A DNA stretch of 64,000 bases from PVC group bacterium (GTDB lineage: Bacteria > Omnitrophota > Gorgyraeia > B26-G9): contig JAAEQR010000099.1 in assembly GCA_024231215.1 (NCBI GenBank), positions 114,401 to 178,400 on the forward strand, read 5' to 3'. Made by a program: the position numbers and the translations under genes. The notes beneath the pieces were generated by a model. That model saw only the letters and a program-made list of their open reading frames with translations, ran no database searches and had not been told where the DNA came from. This document shows positions 48,801 through 63,800 of this stretch, one piece after another; the first letter of the stretch is position 1, and every line of letters begins with the position of its first letter.

Positions 48801-51800
48801 TTAACAATTCAGGCTAGCTCCGGTGCGGTTACTTTTGCCGGTCTTTATTATAGTACTGAAGAAACTATAAATCTGCGGGCGTATGATTCCTCTCATGCGG
48901 CTTCTGTGACTGAAACTTCAGATAGCGATTTTGTCGGAACGTTTACTACTACAGCTCTTTCTGGTACCGGCAATGCCGCTAAGGTTGTTCTTGATACCGA
49001 AGGGACTGTTGACTTCGGGGATGGCTGGATGATGATGCCTACGTTTAACACTCCTACTTGCGTGGCGGTAGATGCAGCAAACAACAAGCTCTATATAGCG
49101 GATTCAAGTTATCATCGCATTGTGCGTATGGATTCAGGTTCCGGAGGAACAACTTTTGGTGCTAACTTTGAGACTTTTGGCGATTATGGCTCAGGGGCAA
49201 ATCAGTTTGAATGGCCTCGTCGTGTTGCGCTTGATGCTACTAACAACAAACTTTATGTAACGGATACAAATAATGATCGCATTGTGCGGTTTGATGCTTC
49301 GAGTTTTGACGGAACCAATTGGGAAACATACGGCAGTACTGGTTCGGGTTCCGGGCAGTTCGAGGATCCTTTTGGCATCGCCATTGATATACCAGGTAAC
49401 GATATTTATGTGGCTGATAGCGTTAATGACCGCATCTGCCGGTTTGATCTTGATACATTTGATGGGACTAACTGGACGGCTTACGGTTCTGTTGGCACCG
49501 GCGCAGGAGAGTTTGATGCGCCGCGAGGCATTAATCTTGATATCTCGAATGATAAACTCTATGTAGCGGATGAGAACAATAACCGTGTTGTGCGTTTTGA
49601 TGCTTCGAGTTTCAACGGTACTAATTGGGAGGACTTTGGAACCGTGGGTACTGGCGCAAATCAATTTACTTTACCTAAAGAAGTTGTCCCGGATACTACT
49701 AACAATAAGGTATATGTGTTTGATTATGATAATAATCGTATTGCGCGGTTTAACTTGGACAGCTTTGACGGTACGGGCTGGCAGACGATGGGTAGTCTTG
49801 GTTATGGTACCGGAGAATTTAACGGAGCTCAGGGGATTGGTCTTGATGTTTCCAATAACAAAATTTATACAGCTGATGGATATAACTATCGCATAGAGCG
49901 TTTTGATCTCGACACTTTTAATGGTACAGGCTGGGAGACTTTTGGTATGTGCCAGATAGATTGGACGCATGATCTTGCGCTTGATCTAACTGCGAATAAG
50001 CTTTATGTGGCGGATACCGGCAACCATCGTGTTGTGCGTTTAGATTCAGGCGGGGGAAGTACTGTGTTTGGTGCTAATTTTGAAATATACGGTTCCGCCG
50101 GTACGGGTGTAGGTACTTTCGATGATCCTTGGGGTATTGCGGTGGATACGGTCGGAAACAAAGTTTATGTTGTTGATTCGGATAATGATCGTATGGTCCG
50201 TTTTGATATGGATACATTTGACGGTACAAATTGGGAAGAGTTTGGCACTTATGGCACAGGCATAGGAGATTTTAATTATCCTATGGGTGCTGTTGTGGAT
50301 AATGATGGCAATAAGCTTTACATCACCGATCAAGGCAATCGCCGTATTGTCCGGATTAACTTGGATACTTTTAATACTATTGGCTGGGAGAGTTTCGGTA
50401 GTAGCGGTTCTGGAACAGGACAATTTAATTCTCCACGCGGGATTGCTATTGATAAAGCTGGAAATAAAATTTATATAGGAGATAGAAATAATAACCGTCT
50501 TGTTCGTTTTAATCTTAATACTTTTGATGCTACTGGCTGGGTAGCTGTGGGCGGATTTAGTCAGCCTAATTATGTCGAGCTTGATCTTGGCAATAGCAAG
50601 ATTTATACCGTAGAGGGCAATGCTCACAGAGTAGCTCGGTGCGGCCTTAGTCCATTTGATGGGGCTGATAGAGAGACTTCCTGGGCCGGTGGGTCTGGTA
50701 GATCTATCGGGAAACTTAATTGGGCGCGCGGTCTTGCGATGGACCCAGTTGGCCAAAAAGTTTATGTTTCAGATACTGTTAATGACCGCATTGTTCAGAT
50801 TGATACGGGACTGGGATCTAATACGCTTTATCAATCGCCTGGGACATATGAATCAACAACTATTGATCTATCTTCTTCACAGGATCTAAATAGATTGTCT
50901 TGGAATATTGCTACCCAACCGGGCATGACTGCAGCTACGGTTAGAGTAGCGGCTAAAAACAGTGATTCCGGTTGGCTGGCTTCTGATTATCTGGATTTGG
51001 AAAATCCGACGGGCAACTCAGGGGATATCCCTAGTTCGCTGGATAGCAATAGATATGTGCGTTATAAAGTTACTTTATCTGCGAATGCTGTAACAACTAC
51101 GCCGAGTATAGAAGATATTACTTTAGAATATGTTTCCTCAGGCACTATTTTCCCCTCGGTACTTTCAACCGATATAATTTTCAATAAAATACCGACTGCT
51201 CCGGAAACTCCTCTTTGTGAAGGCCTGGAAACTCCGGTTAGCGATATGGACAATCCGACCCCCAGATTTTCCGCTATCTATGATGATCCAGATACAGCTG
51301 ATACAGCTGAATATTATGAAATTGACGTGGATACAGCTTCTGGTTTTGATGGGACAAGTATGTGGGCTACGGGAAAGACAGCTTTGGGGAGTTCTTTGAA
51401 CGAAGGAACTCGGATGCCGGAAGCTTTTTATGCAGGAACATCATTGAGCGCAAGTACAACATATTATTGGCGGATTCGGTTCTGGGATAATGTGGATGCC
51501 CAAGGAGCTTGGAGCAGTACTCAAGAGGTTACTACATCCAGCGAAATTGTTCCAAACGTGTATTACTCTTGCGGAACGAATGCGGCGAATTTCATGAAGG
51601 ATGCTCCGAACGTAACAATTACGAATGGAATTGCGGTTTTTTCAGAGGCTCAGGAAGATTATGTTGGGGTTGGTGATCAGCTTGTTTCCGGTGGTAATAC
51701 TTATTATATTTCCGGAAGAACAAGCAATACTACTTATGCGGTTACCACGGCAAAAGGTGCCCGTCCTGGGAATCTCGGTACTACGGCAGTAACTTCCCTG

Positions 51801-54800
51801 CAAAGAACATTTACTAATTTAACGGATATGGAAGATGATTCTGATGATGGTGGATATGTTGGTGATAATGATTTGCGTAGCGGAGGTGCAAATTTAGTAG
51901 TTAATTGGGCATTGTATAATGATGGAGATTTTACCGCAGGTAATGGCGGGAGTAGTTACTTTTTAGATGTTGATACTTGGAAATATACATCCCAAGTAGA
52001 TGAAACTCATTATATTCGACTTTTTGTGCCGCGAGAAAGCTATGAAGTCGGCACATCTCAACGTCATACAGGAATAGCCGGCACAGGTGTTGTTTTTAAG
52101 CCTAGCACAACTACCACTAATTACACATTTATCAATGCCGACTCATGTTATCTGCGGATTGAGGGAATAGAAATAGATGGATCAAATGTAACTACTAGTA
52201 ATTCTTTTCTGGGTATTTACGGCTGGGCGTATACGTATATTGATGATTGTATCATCCATGATCTACATAACGATGGCGCAAGTGCTACACAGGGGATTTC
52301 ATTTGCTTCCAGCAACTCAAAGAGTGGAGTATTTAATTCACTGATTTATGATATATCTAATGCCAACGCTTCTTCGCTGTATATGTATGGGATAAACGGA
52401 TGTCCGCAAGCCTTTAATGTAACCATTTTTGATATTAGAGGCTCTACTCAATCTGGTGCAAACGGAGGAGTGTATGGTATAGAAGGCGGTAGCGTGAAGA
52501 ATGTGTATGTTGGAAAAATCGTGAATGCTCAACCATATGATGAAAAATGTTTTGATGGTTCTTCTCAACAGAATTGTATTTCTTCCGATGATACTGCTGC
52601 GGGAGCAGACAGTGTAACTAACCAGACGGATTATGATAATTATTTTTATGATGCGGGGCAGGCGACTACAGATCTACATTTAAGATCTTCAAGTTATAAA
52701 TTATGGGGGGCCTATGGAACTGATCTTTCTGGACATGCGAGTGTTCCGATTACGGTTGATATGGAAGGAGATTTACGAGATTCTTCATTCCCGGATATCG
52801 GGGCAGATGAAGTCACGAATGAGGTCCCTGATTCTCCGGAAGTTCCCCATTGCGAGGGGGCGGTAAACCCGACTAATGTAACTGATCTTACCCCTGAATT
52901 TTCAGCAATAGCTGATGATAATGAAGGGGATGTATGTGATTATTATGAAATAGAGGTTGATACAGTCGCAACTTTTGACGGTACAAGTATGTGGGATACC
53001 GGCAAGACAGCAATAGCCGGCGGCGATCTTAGTGAAGGGGTTCGCATGGCGGATGTCTCCTACGCGGGCACAGCCTTATCGCAGAACGGCACGACATATT
53101 ACTGGCGCATACGTTTTTGGGACAGCGCTTCAACCGGGACAGGATTAGCTGGTATGTGGAGCGATGCTCAAAGTTTTATGATGTTTAATAGTTCAAATAC
53201 TTTTCCAAATTCTCCTCAAACCCCTTATTGTGAAGGCGCAACAAACCCGGCTAGTGTTACAGATATTACTCCGGATTTCTCGGCTATTTACGATGACGAT
53301 AATACTTCTGATACGGCAGAATATTATGAAATAGAAGTTGATACAGCTGTTACTTTTGACGGCACGAATATGTGGAGTACAGGGAAGGTTGCATTAAGCA
53401 GTTCTCTGGCTGAAAATACTCGGATGTCGGATGCAACATACGCCGGAACAACGCTTGCTCGTGACGGCACGACGTATTACTGGCGGATTTGTTTCTGGGA
53501 TAATTATGATGCTCAAGGAGATTGGACTGCAGCGCAGCAATTCACAATGACAAGCACGGCTAATACTGCTCCAAATGCGCCCCAGACTCCTTATTGCGAA
53601 GGATCAGGAACACCTGTTACCGGAGTTACAAACTTGACTCCGGATTTCTCGGCTATTTATGATGACGATAATACTTCTGATACGGCAGAATATTATGAAA
53701 TAGAAGTTGATACAACTGCTACTTTTGATGGGGAAAGAATGTGGGATACAGGCAAGACAACATTAGGAAGTTCTCTGGCTGAAAACACTCGCATGACGGA
53801 TGTCTCCTATGCGGGGACATCTTTATCCGAAGATCGCATAACATATTACTGGCGTGTTCGCTTTTGGGATGATCCTGATGATCAGGGCGCGTGGAGTGCA
53901 ACTCAACAATTTACGATGAACGGTCCTACTCAGGTTTTTTACTCAGTGGGAACATCTACCGCAGATTTAAAACGTTGCGCGTCAGTTACTCTTTCTGGTG
54001 GGACCGCCACTTTCTCTGCGCCGCAGCCGAATAATGTCGGAGTTGGAGATGAGGTTATTGCCGGGGGCAATACATACTATATTTCAGGCAGAACAAGTTC
54101 TACAGTATATACTTTTACAACTGCAATCGGAGGTGTGCCCGGGGATATCGGCAGTACGCCTGTTTCCTCAATCAAACGTGTATTTAATACATTGGAGGAT
54201 GTAGAAGATGATTCGGATGATCCAGCTTATCTGAATGACAGCGATCTTACAGCTAGCGGCGCAGATGTTCAGCTGAACTGGGCGCTATATGATGACGGTG
54301 ATTTCACGGATGTGTATGAAATTACCGAAGGGGCTTTTCCTAATCTGAAGAGGACTGCAATAAAGATTGCTGGTTATACTACAGATGCTACACATTATAT
54401 CCGGATGTTTGCTCCGGATAGTCTATCTGAGGTTGGAAGCTCTCAACGTCATAACGGGGCAGAAGGATCAGGGGTTGTAATTAAGCCGACCATATCTAGT
54501 GACGGAGATGTAGCTATTATTATTCGAAGTGATGATAATTATTTACATATTGAAGGAATAGAATTAGACGGTACAAATATAACGAATGCATTGCATGTGT
54601 ATGGGATATATCAAGGTGCTAATTTGCGTATAGATAAAGTTATGATTCATGATTTAACAAATTCCGTACAAGCAAGTTATAGCGGATATATTTATGGGAT
54701 ATATACTTCCTCGGATGATTTGCAAATAACGAATTCAGCTATATATGATTTAGAAAATTTAGATACTAACTATGTTGCTGCCGGAGGGATATATTCTTCC

Positions 54801-57800
54801 GGGGCTACGGGTGGTTATATTAATAATGTGACAGTTTACGACGTTGTAACTTCCGTGGGCACTTCTACATCGTTTGGTATATACAACGGTGGCTCTTCGC
54901 TATTAACGGTCAAGAATTCATATGTGGGAGCGATTAGTAGTACTGCGGGTCCTGAATATTGTTTTTATGGGGTGACGATTCAGGAGGCAAATGTTTCTTC
55001 GGATTCTACTGCTGCGGGATCTAATAGTCAGACCGGAAAAACAGATTATTCCAGCTATTTCGAAGCTTCCGGACCTACGCCTACAGATCTTCACTTACAA
55101 GATGACAGTAGTATGTTGTGGGGATCTTTTGGAGCTGATCTTGGCGGAGAAGCCAATGCTCCGGTAATTGATGATATGGATGGAACAGTACGCGATGGAA
55201 CCAAGCCTGATGTTGGTGCGGATGAATATAGTGTTAATAATGCACCGAATATTCCTCAAACACCTTATTGCGAAGGCGCAACTAATCCGACGGGTGTGGT
55301 TGATTTGACCCCGAGATTTTCGGCTATTTATGATGATGATGATACTTTTGATCGGGCTTTTCAATATGAAATTGAAGTAGATACAGCTTCTGGTTTTGAC
55401 GGAACGCGGATGTGGGATACGGGACAGACTGCATTAGGTGGTTTTCTTTCTGAAGGAGCTAGGCTGTCGGATGTTTCGTATGCCGGAACTGCATTGAGCA
55501 CAGCAGGCACAACATATTACTGGCGTATTAGATTTTGGGATGATGATGGTGCTCAAGGTAGTTGGAGTGCAACCCAGCAGTTTACAATGTCAAGCTCAGC
55601 TAATAGCGCTCCGAACGCGCCACAGACACCTTATTGCGAAGGACAGGCAACACCGGTTGCAGGCGTTACTGATATAACACCGGAATTTTCGGCAATTTAC
55701 GATGACGATGATACTGCTTATGATCGGGCCTTGTATTATGAAATTGAAGTAGATACCGCAAGCGGTTTTGATGGTACGCGTATGTGGGATACGGATAAGA
55801 CAGCTTTGAGCTTCCTCCAAGAGGGAGAGAGGATAGCAGATGTTTCTTATGCCGGCAGTGCTTTGGATACAGATGATACAGTTTATTACTGGCGTATTAG
55901 ATTTTGGGATGAAAGTGATGCGCAGGGAGCTTGGAGTGCAACTCAGCAATTCACAATGACAAACACAGCTCCGAGTGCTCCGCAAGTACCTTATTGTGAA
56001 GGTAAAACAACACCGGCGACAGCGATTACGGATACGACCCCGGAATTTTCCGCGAATTACGATGATATTAATACGCCGGATACAGCAGAATATTATGAAA
56101 TTGAAGTAGATACGGCAATCGGTTTTGACGGCACGCGTATGTGGGACACAGATAAGACAGCGCTGGGTAGTTCTCTGGCGGAAAATTCAAGGATGCCGGA
56201 AGTATCTTACGCGGGCACAGCTTTAGTGCAAGATGGTTCAACCTATTACTGGCGGATTCGTTTCTGGGATGATTATGATTCTACGGGAGATTGGAGCGCG
56301 ACCCAGCAGTTTACAATGTTTACAGTAGAAACTCCAGTTTACTATTCCGTGGGAACAGATACCGGAAATTTAGATAACGGAGGGAATGTTGAAATTACCA
56401 GCGGAGTTGCTACGTTTACGATTGCTCCGGATAGCAATGTTGGTTTGGGAGACCAGTTGATTGCCGGAGGTAATACCTATTATATTTCAGGCAGGACAGA
56501 CACTACACACTATGATGTTATTACCGCAACCGGTACAACGCCTGATAATCTTGGCAATACAGCGGTTACTTCTGTAAAGAGAACTTTTAATACCTTAGCA
56601 GATATGGTTGCTAATTCTGATGAGGCAGGCTATTTGGGGGATGCAGATCTTACCGCAACCGGCGCGGATGTGCAGTTAAACTGGGTGCTTTATAAAGATG
56701 GAAATTTTACTAACGCAAATAGTCCGACTTTAGATATTACTGGATATACTACAGATGAAACACATTTTATTCGTATTTTTGTTCCGCATGAATCTACCGA
56801 GGTTGAACTGTCTCAGCGGCATACCGGAACTCAAGGTACAGGTGTTGTTATTAAGCCCACAGCTTCTGGTGTTAACACCCACTATGTTATAAATGTAAAT
56901 GAGGAATATGTACGGATTGAAGGAATTGAGATAGATGGGTCAGATTTGTCACTACCTGCTACTGTTACCAATCTTTCCGCGATTTATATACCGACTGACT
57001 TACATGATACAGATACAGCTATACTTATTGATAAATGTATTATTCATGATTTTTCTGTTGGTTCATCGGCATTCACATATCCTGACGCAATCCATATCCG
57101 CGAGGGGAATGTGAATATTAGCAATACGATTATTTATGATATTGCGCTTACTGCTGCTACTAGTGGATATCCTGCGGGGATCAAGTTTTCCGGATGGCCG
57201 GACGTGATTAATCTTTATAATAACACAGTTTATAATATTAGTAGCTCTGTTCTTGATGCAAGAGGCATAATGTATGATGCTGATACCACAATGACGGTAA
57301 AGAATTGTTATGTAGGAAATGTCAGCCCGGGAAATTATTGTTACGATAGCAATATTACCCCCACTTATAGTGTTTCTTCTGATGCTACGGCTACAGGAAC
57401 AGGTTGTCAGATAAATAAAACCGACTACTCAACTTATTTCGTAGATTCAGGGGCAGAAACTACGGATCTTCATTTACAGGATCCAAGTTTTAGTCTGTGG
57501 GGATCTAACGGTGCGGATCTTGATAACGATGGTAATTTTCAAGTGGATAAAGATGTTGACGGACAGGACAGGGATTCATCGACGCCAGATATCAGCGCAG
57601 ATGAATATATGGATGTTATAGATCCGACAATTGTTGACGCGACTTTATATGATACTAATGATAACGGATATATAGATGAGATTTTAATTGAGTTTAGCGA
57701 GAATATGGATGATACTTCAATTTCTTCTGCAGAGGCTCCGCAATTTGCCTTTGACGGTACGGGGTGTTTTCAAATAGATTCAACCACAGATTCAGCCACT

Positions 57801-60800
57801 GGCATTGCATCAAATAATCCGGATGATCCGGATGTGGCTAACGATGAATTTATTACGGTCTTTATAAATGACGGCCTGATATTTGGTACGGGACCCAGAG
57901 ATGTTGTGTTTACAGCTGCGGCGGATACATATGAAGACTTTGGTGCTAATGACACGGCAACTGATTCTAGTATTACAGAAGTAGATGAAGCTGAGCCGGT
58001 CTTGGTAAAAGTCTATGTTTCAGATGCTGGTGGGATAGCTGGAGTATTGAATGAAGAATGGGATGTTTTAGGTTTAATCTTTTCTGAAACATTAAGCGCA
58101 ATGCCTAATGAATCCGAACTTGAGGCTGCGTTAACGTTTGGCGGAACCGCAACAGACGGTGATAATATCCCGACGATTGGATCAGACGGCACATTTGCTT
58201 TGAGGACAACTACCTTTACTGATGATACTGTGAGAATTATTTTCGGGACGGTTGGTAATGGCTGGGTAGCGAATACAGATAATCTTACGGGTGCGTTTAC
58301 CGTGAAGGTAGATGTCGGAACAAATATTACAGATGGTTCATCTAATACAGCAAATACCACTACAAGTGCTGAAACTGCTTCTTATGTAATGATGGAACTT
58401 GAGATGCGTTTGCATGTTGGGTATAATCGCATAGCTGCGGCTTTCTTCGGAGTCTCAGGGTCTCAGGATAATTGGGTGGTGCAGTGTGGGGCAATTGACC
58501 TTTCTAATATTAGAATAGGTGATTGTTTAAATGATAATTCTGATGTGAAATGGCGTATTACTGCATTGAACGACGATGCAAACACAATAACAGTAGATTA
58601 TAAACTTCCGAGCGGATTTATTTGGGAGACAGATACAGTTGGTCCTGATTGGCTTTCGGCAGGCTCAGGCTGGGTCGGAGCCTGGTATAACTCTCTTAGC
58701 TCCTGGGAGGCTGACAGAGACGGTGATATTACTGTTTATGGTAGGTATACAATTGAAATAGCCGAATGTTACAATGATTGGCCAAGTGGATTGGATGATA
58801 AATTTACAATAAACGGCTGGACTACAGACACTACTAATTATGTAAAAATTTGCACACCTGTTTCAGAGCGGCATCATGGTACCGCATCTACAGGATTTAA
58901 GATAACACCCACTACTAATGGTACGATTATCTATCTTAGTAATGTAGGATTAGATTTATTTATTGATGGTATTATATTTGAAACGCTTCATGGCGGACTG
59001 TCTAATGTCAGAGCAATATTTGCGGAATGGCAATGGCTGGATAATGTTGAAATTAGTAATTGTATAATGCATCCAAGTGTTGCTCCTGGGTCATCGGCAG
59101 GTAATCCGGGAGGGATTTGGATGGCTGCTACCGGTGGCACATTTAATATTTATAACAACATTATATATGATTATCAAAGAGGCGGAGCTACTGTAGAAGG
59201 GATAGGCATTTATCTTTCTGGACATGGCGGGACTGGGAGGGTGATGGACGCTTACGTCTATAATAATACTGTAATAAACAATAAAGAAATAGGTATATAT
59301 GCTTCTTCAGACGGAACAACTACAATTTTAAAGAATAATATTTGCCAGTTAAACGGGACTGACTATTCCGGAACTTTTGATTCTGTTTCAACACATAATA
59401 TTTCTGGGGATGCGACTGCTCCAGCGACAGGGATTTATTATATAAGCAAGACTCCAAAATTTTATGATTATAGCGGGGCTGATTTTCATTTGGCGAACAA
59501 AGATGTAGTGGCTCAAAATATGGGAGCGGATTTATCCGCAGATAATTATCTTCCGATTTCCACAGATATTGATAATATGGATCGCGATGATGGTATCTGG
59601 GATATTGGCGCAGACGAGTATTCTGATTTGATTACAGTTGTATTTCAGGAAGGCTTAGAAGGGTATACGGGATGTGAGGATACGCGTTTGCGTGAAAGCA
59701 CACCCACGACTAATAATGGAGACTGGACTACGGCTTTTGCTAAATGGGCAGGCGCGGGCTGGAACAATACAATTCTAATACGTTGGGATATTTCTTCTAT
59801 TCCTAATTCAGCCGTGATTTCATCGGCGAAAATGGAACTTACATTATCTGCGGATGTAAATGCTGATTATAAACGAATGTATTTATATGATTGCTTGAGA
59901 AACTGGGGAGAAATGTCTGCGACATTTAACACCTATGACGGAACAAACAGTTGGCAGACAGCAGGAGCCAGAGGCGCTAGTGATACCGATGGGACATCTG
60001 GGACCTCAACAGGGGCAATTGAAACAATGTATATTTCAACCTCAGATAAAGCGGGACAGATAAAGAGTTTTTCTTCTGGGACTGCCGCGATCATTAAAAG
60101 TGTTCAAGATGCATTAAGCGGAGATGATCTTAATTGGGTTCTTCATCAGAAACAAAATGATGATGCCAATTTCCAGATAAATACCTCAGAAGCTACAACC
60201 GAAGCAAATAGACCAAAATTAACCATTAGTTATCAGAGAGTGCCAACTCCGACGGAATTTGTGGTTACGGTTGCTGAAAGCGGTGGTGATTATACTAGCG
60301 TAGAAGACGCGCTTAATCCGAGCGGATGCGATTTAACTGCGGCCACAACAAAAGTATTTTCACATAATCGTATCTGGGGAAGTTTAAGTATTAATGATAC
60401 GGTTACCGGAGAGACTTCCGGCGCGACCGCGACAATCAAAGGCATCACAGATGCGCAAATCCTATTGACCGGGATATCCGGAACATTTCTTAGGCGCGAA
60501 CAGGTGTATGAGACATTAGATACTAATTACGTAGATCTTTCCAATTGCGGCAACACTCCAATCTTTACGGTAAAAATAGACGGTACCTGGACTGCCGTAG
60601 ATTCAACCGCATATACCATGGCAGGTTGGATCACAGGAGTGAATAACTATATTCGTATATATACTACTGATGCTGCCAGGCACAATGGTAAATGGGATAC
60701 TAGCAAGCATATAATGAAACGGTCCAATAATGCCGATGCTACACTTACGATCACGGAAGATTATGTAATATTAGAAGGTTTGCAGATAGCGACGGGAGAT

Positions 60801-63800
60801 GCCGGTGGCGGCGGCACCTGGACTGATGCAATTGAAATAAACACATTGACAGAGAACGACAATTTAGTGATTATAGATTCATGTATCCTCAAGCGAGGAA
60901 CAACCCTTGCCAATAATGGCCTACTTGTCAATCCTAATGATTCATATGTTAATCTCAAGGTATACAATACGATTGTTGAAGGCTTTATTGATGCGATTGG
61001 TATCAGTGCCGGAGGAATGGCCGCTATCGATACCCACACGATAGAGATTTACAATTGTACAGTTTCGGGTTGCGATAAAGGTATTTACGCCGGCTGGGGA
61101 GCAGATGTAACCGTCAAGAATTGCGCGGTGTTTAATAATAACAATGACTTTGATGGTGCATATTTTTCTGTTATAGATTATTGCGCTTCGGATGATGGGA
61201 ATGGGACTAACGAGATTGATTGGACCAGCGAGGCTACTGATTGGAATGCTAATTTTGTTGATTATTCAAACGATGATGTGCATATCAAAGATGTTGGAGC
61301 GGATATTTTTGAGGCGGGAACACCTGATCCGGGAAGCGGATTATTCAGTGATGATATTGATGGAGATAGCCGCCCACAGAACACGAATTGGGATATTGGT
61401 GCGGATGAAAAAGCTGTTACTCATGTTTACTATTCTGTGGGAACTGATAGTGGTGATTTAAAATTGGGAACATCGCCGACACTTACTATAGCATCCGGGG
61501 CAGCTGAAATTTCTTATGCGCAGGCGGATAATGTGGGGGTTGGAGATAAAGTTACTTATAATACTTCCAGTGTGGCTTATATTTCCGGAAGAACAGATCC
61601 AACACATTATAATTTAATTACCGCCACCGGAACTGTTCCAACGGATGAAGGTTCTGCGGTAAGCTTAGATTCTATTACTCGCACATTTAATGCGCTTGAT
61701 GATGCGGTGGATGTGGCAGATGGCACGCCGCATTCCGGAGATACAAATCATCTAAGTACTACAGATTTGGTTGCGGGAAATTATGTGTTAAATATCGCTT
61801 GTTATGGAGATGGGGCAGATACTGCTGGGGCCTGGGTTAACGGATGGACCACGGGAGTAAATAATTATATCAGGATCTATACCCCGGTTGCAGCAACTGA
61901 AGTTGGTACCAGCCAAAGGCATGCAGGTAAATGGGATGTCAATGCATATCGCCTTGAAATAACGTCTTCTGATGCAATATATGCAGGTTGTGAAAATGTA
62001 CGTATAGATGGATTGCAAATCGCGATAGCTCCTTCTGCAAATCATGTTCAATGTATTGCGACTGGATATAGTAATGTATATGTGTCAAACTGCATACTGA
62101 GAAAAACAAATGACCAAGCCGGAGATAATATTGGAGGTATTCACGTTACCGATTATACTACACAGGTAACAATAAGCGGAATAAAAATCTGGAATAATAT
62201 AATTTACGATTTTGATGAGACAGACAACTATGCTATTCGCTCTGCCGATGATGGGTATGCTGGGGCAACCACGGCATATATGTATAATAACACAATGTAT
62301 AATTGTAATGTGGGGATCAAGCATGATCCAGGGAATGATTCAATTACCTATGCCTTTAACAATATCTCTCAGAGCTGCTCGGATGGATTTCATGGTAATA
62401 GCTATTATGATTCGTCTTCTGATTACAATGTTTCTGATGTAAGCGGCGATGCCCCCAATGATATATTCAGCGGAGGATATGCTGCTGTATCCTTGGTTGA
62501 TGCTACTGGAAGCCCGCGTGATTTACACGTGAAGTCAATAGATGCAGCTGCAAAAGATCAAGGTAAAGATTTATCGAATGATACGTATCTGCCGATCTCC
62601 GATGATATTGACGGGCAGACTCGCCCAATAGGTTCGGCTTGGGATATTGGTGCGGATGAAACAGAAGCGAAGCAAATTTATTATTCAGTAGGAACAGATG
62701 CAACTGATTTAAAGCAGGGAGCATCTCCGACGCTTACGATTTCATCCGGAGTAGCAACAATAAGTGATGCACAGGCGGCTAATGTAGGGGCAGGGGATAT
62801 GGTTACTTATAATACTTCCAGCATTGCGTATATTGCCGGGAGAACCGACTCTACGCATTATAGCCTGATTACGGCTGCCGGCGATATCCCGCCAGATGAA
62901 GGTTCTGCGGTAAGCTTGGATTCTATTACCCGCGCGTTTAATACTTTAGATGATGCGTTAGATTTAGAAGACGGCGCAGGAGCAAATGCAGCAGATGTTG
63001 ATCATTTAAATGCTGTGGATTTAGTTATTGGTAATTATGTTTTAAATATTCCTTGTTACGCGGATGCGGCTGTGGATGCTAATCCTGCAAGGATTCTAGG
63101 CTGGACTACAGGGGAGAATAATTATATTAAGGTATACACTCCGACGCTTACGAGTGAAGTTGGTATTTCGCAAAGACATGACGGTACGGCTGGCACAGGT
63201 TATGTAATCGATCCTAGTGTTCTTGGCCATGCTATAGATGTAGATGAGAATTATACAGTTTTGGAAGGGTTAGAGATGACTGGTTGGCTGACTAATGATA
63301 CACAGAATAGCAATGAAGGTGTTAGTGTTGGCGCAGATAATATAACAATCGATAGCTGTATAATTCACGATGATGATAATCAGCACAGTAGTGATAATTC
63401 CAATGCCGACGCGATTCAGTTAAATGGTATTACCAATGGAGGTACAGTTAATATTTATAATAATATTATTTATGATATTGGCCGCAGTGCGATCGGGTTT
63501 CAGGTATCGACAAAAGTGATCACTGCAAATATTTATAATAACACGATGCGTAATACAGGCCGTGATGGAACTGATGCAGATGGCCAGGCTGGTATTTACG
63601 CAGATGTGTGCCCGTTAGGGTGTACGTTTAATATGGTAAATAATATTTCCGTGGAAGCTGATACTAGCTCGGGCGGGCAGTGTTTTAGAGTAAGAACCGG
63701 TGTGAATGGCACTATGAGCCATAATATTTCTTCAGATACTTCTGCGCCGGGGACAACCGGGTCTTTAATAAATAGAACAATTACTGAAAGCAGTACTCCT

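Noticed and set aside
50046-50756. Antisense open frame of 236 codons under the NHL repeats
   Set aside because: Its sequence is periodic because the sense strand is; low-complexity Ile/Lys/Ser pattern and no start signal.
49021-50810. Regular spacing that could suggest a CRISPR array
   Set aside because: Units are about 150 bases, in frame, and vary at codon third positions; they are NHL repeats in a protein.
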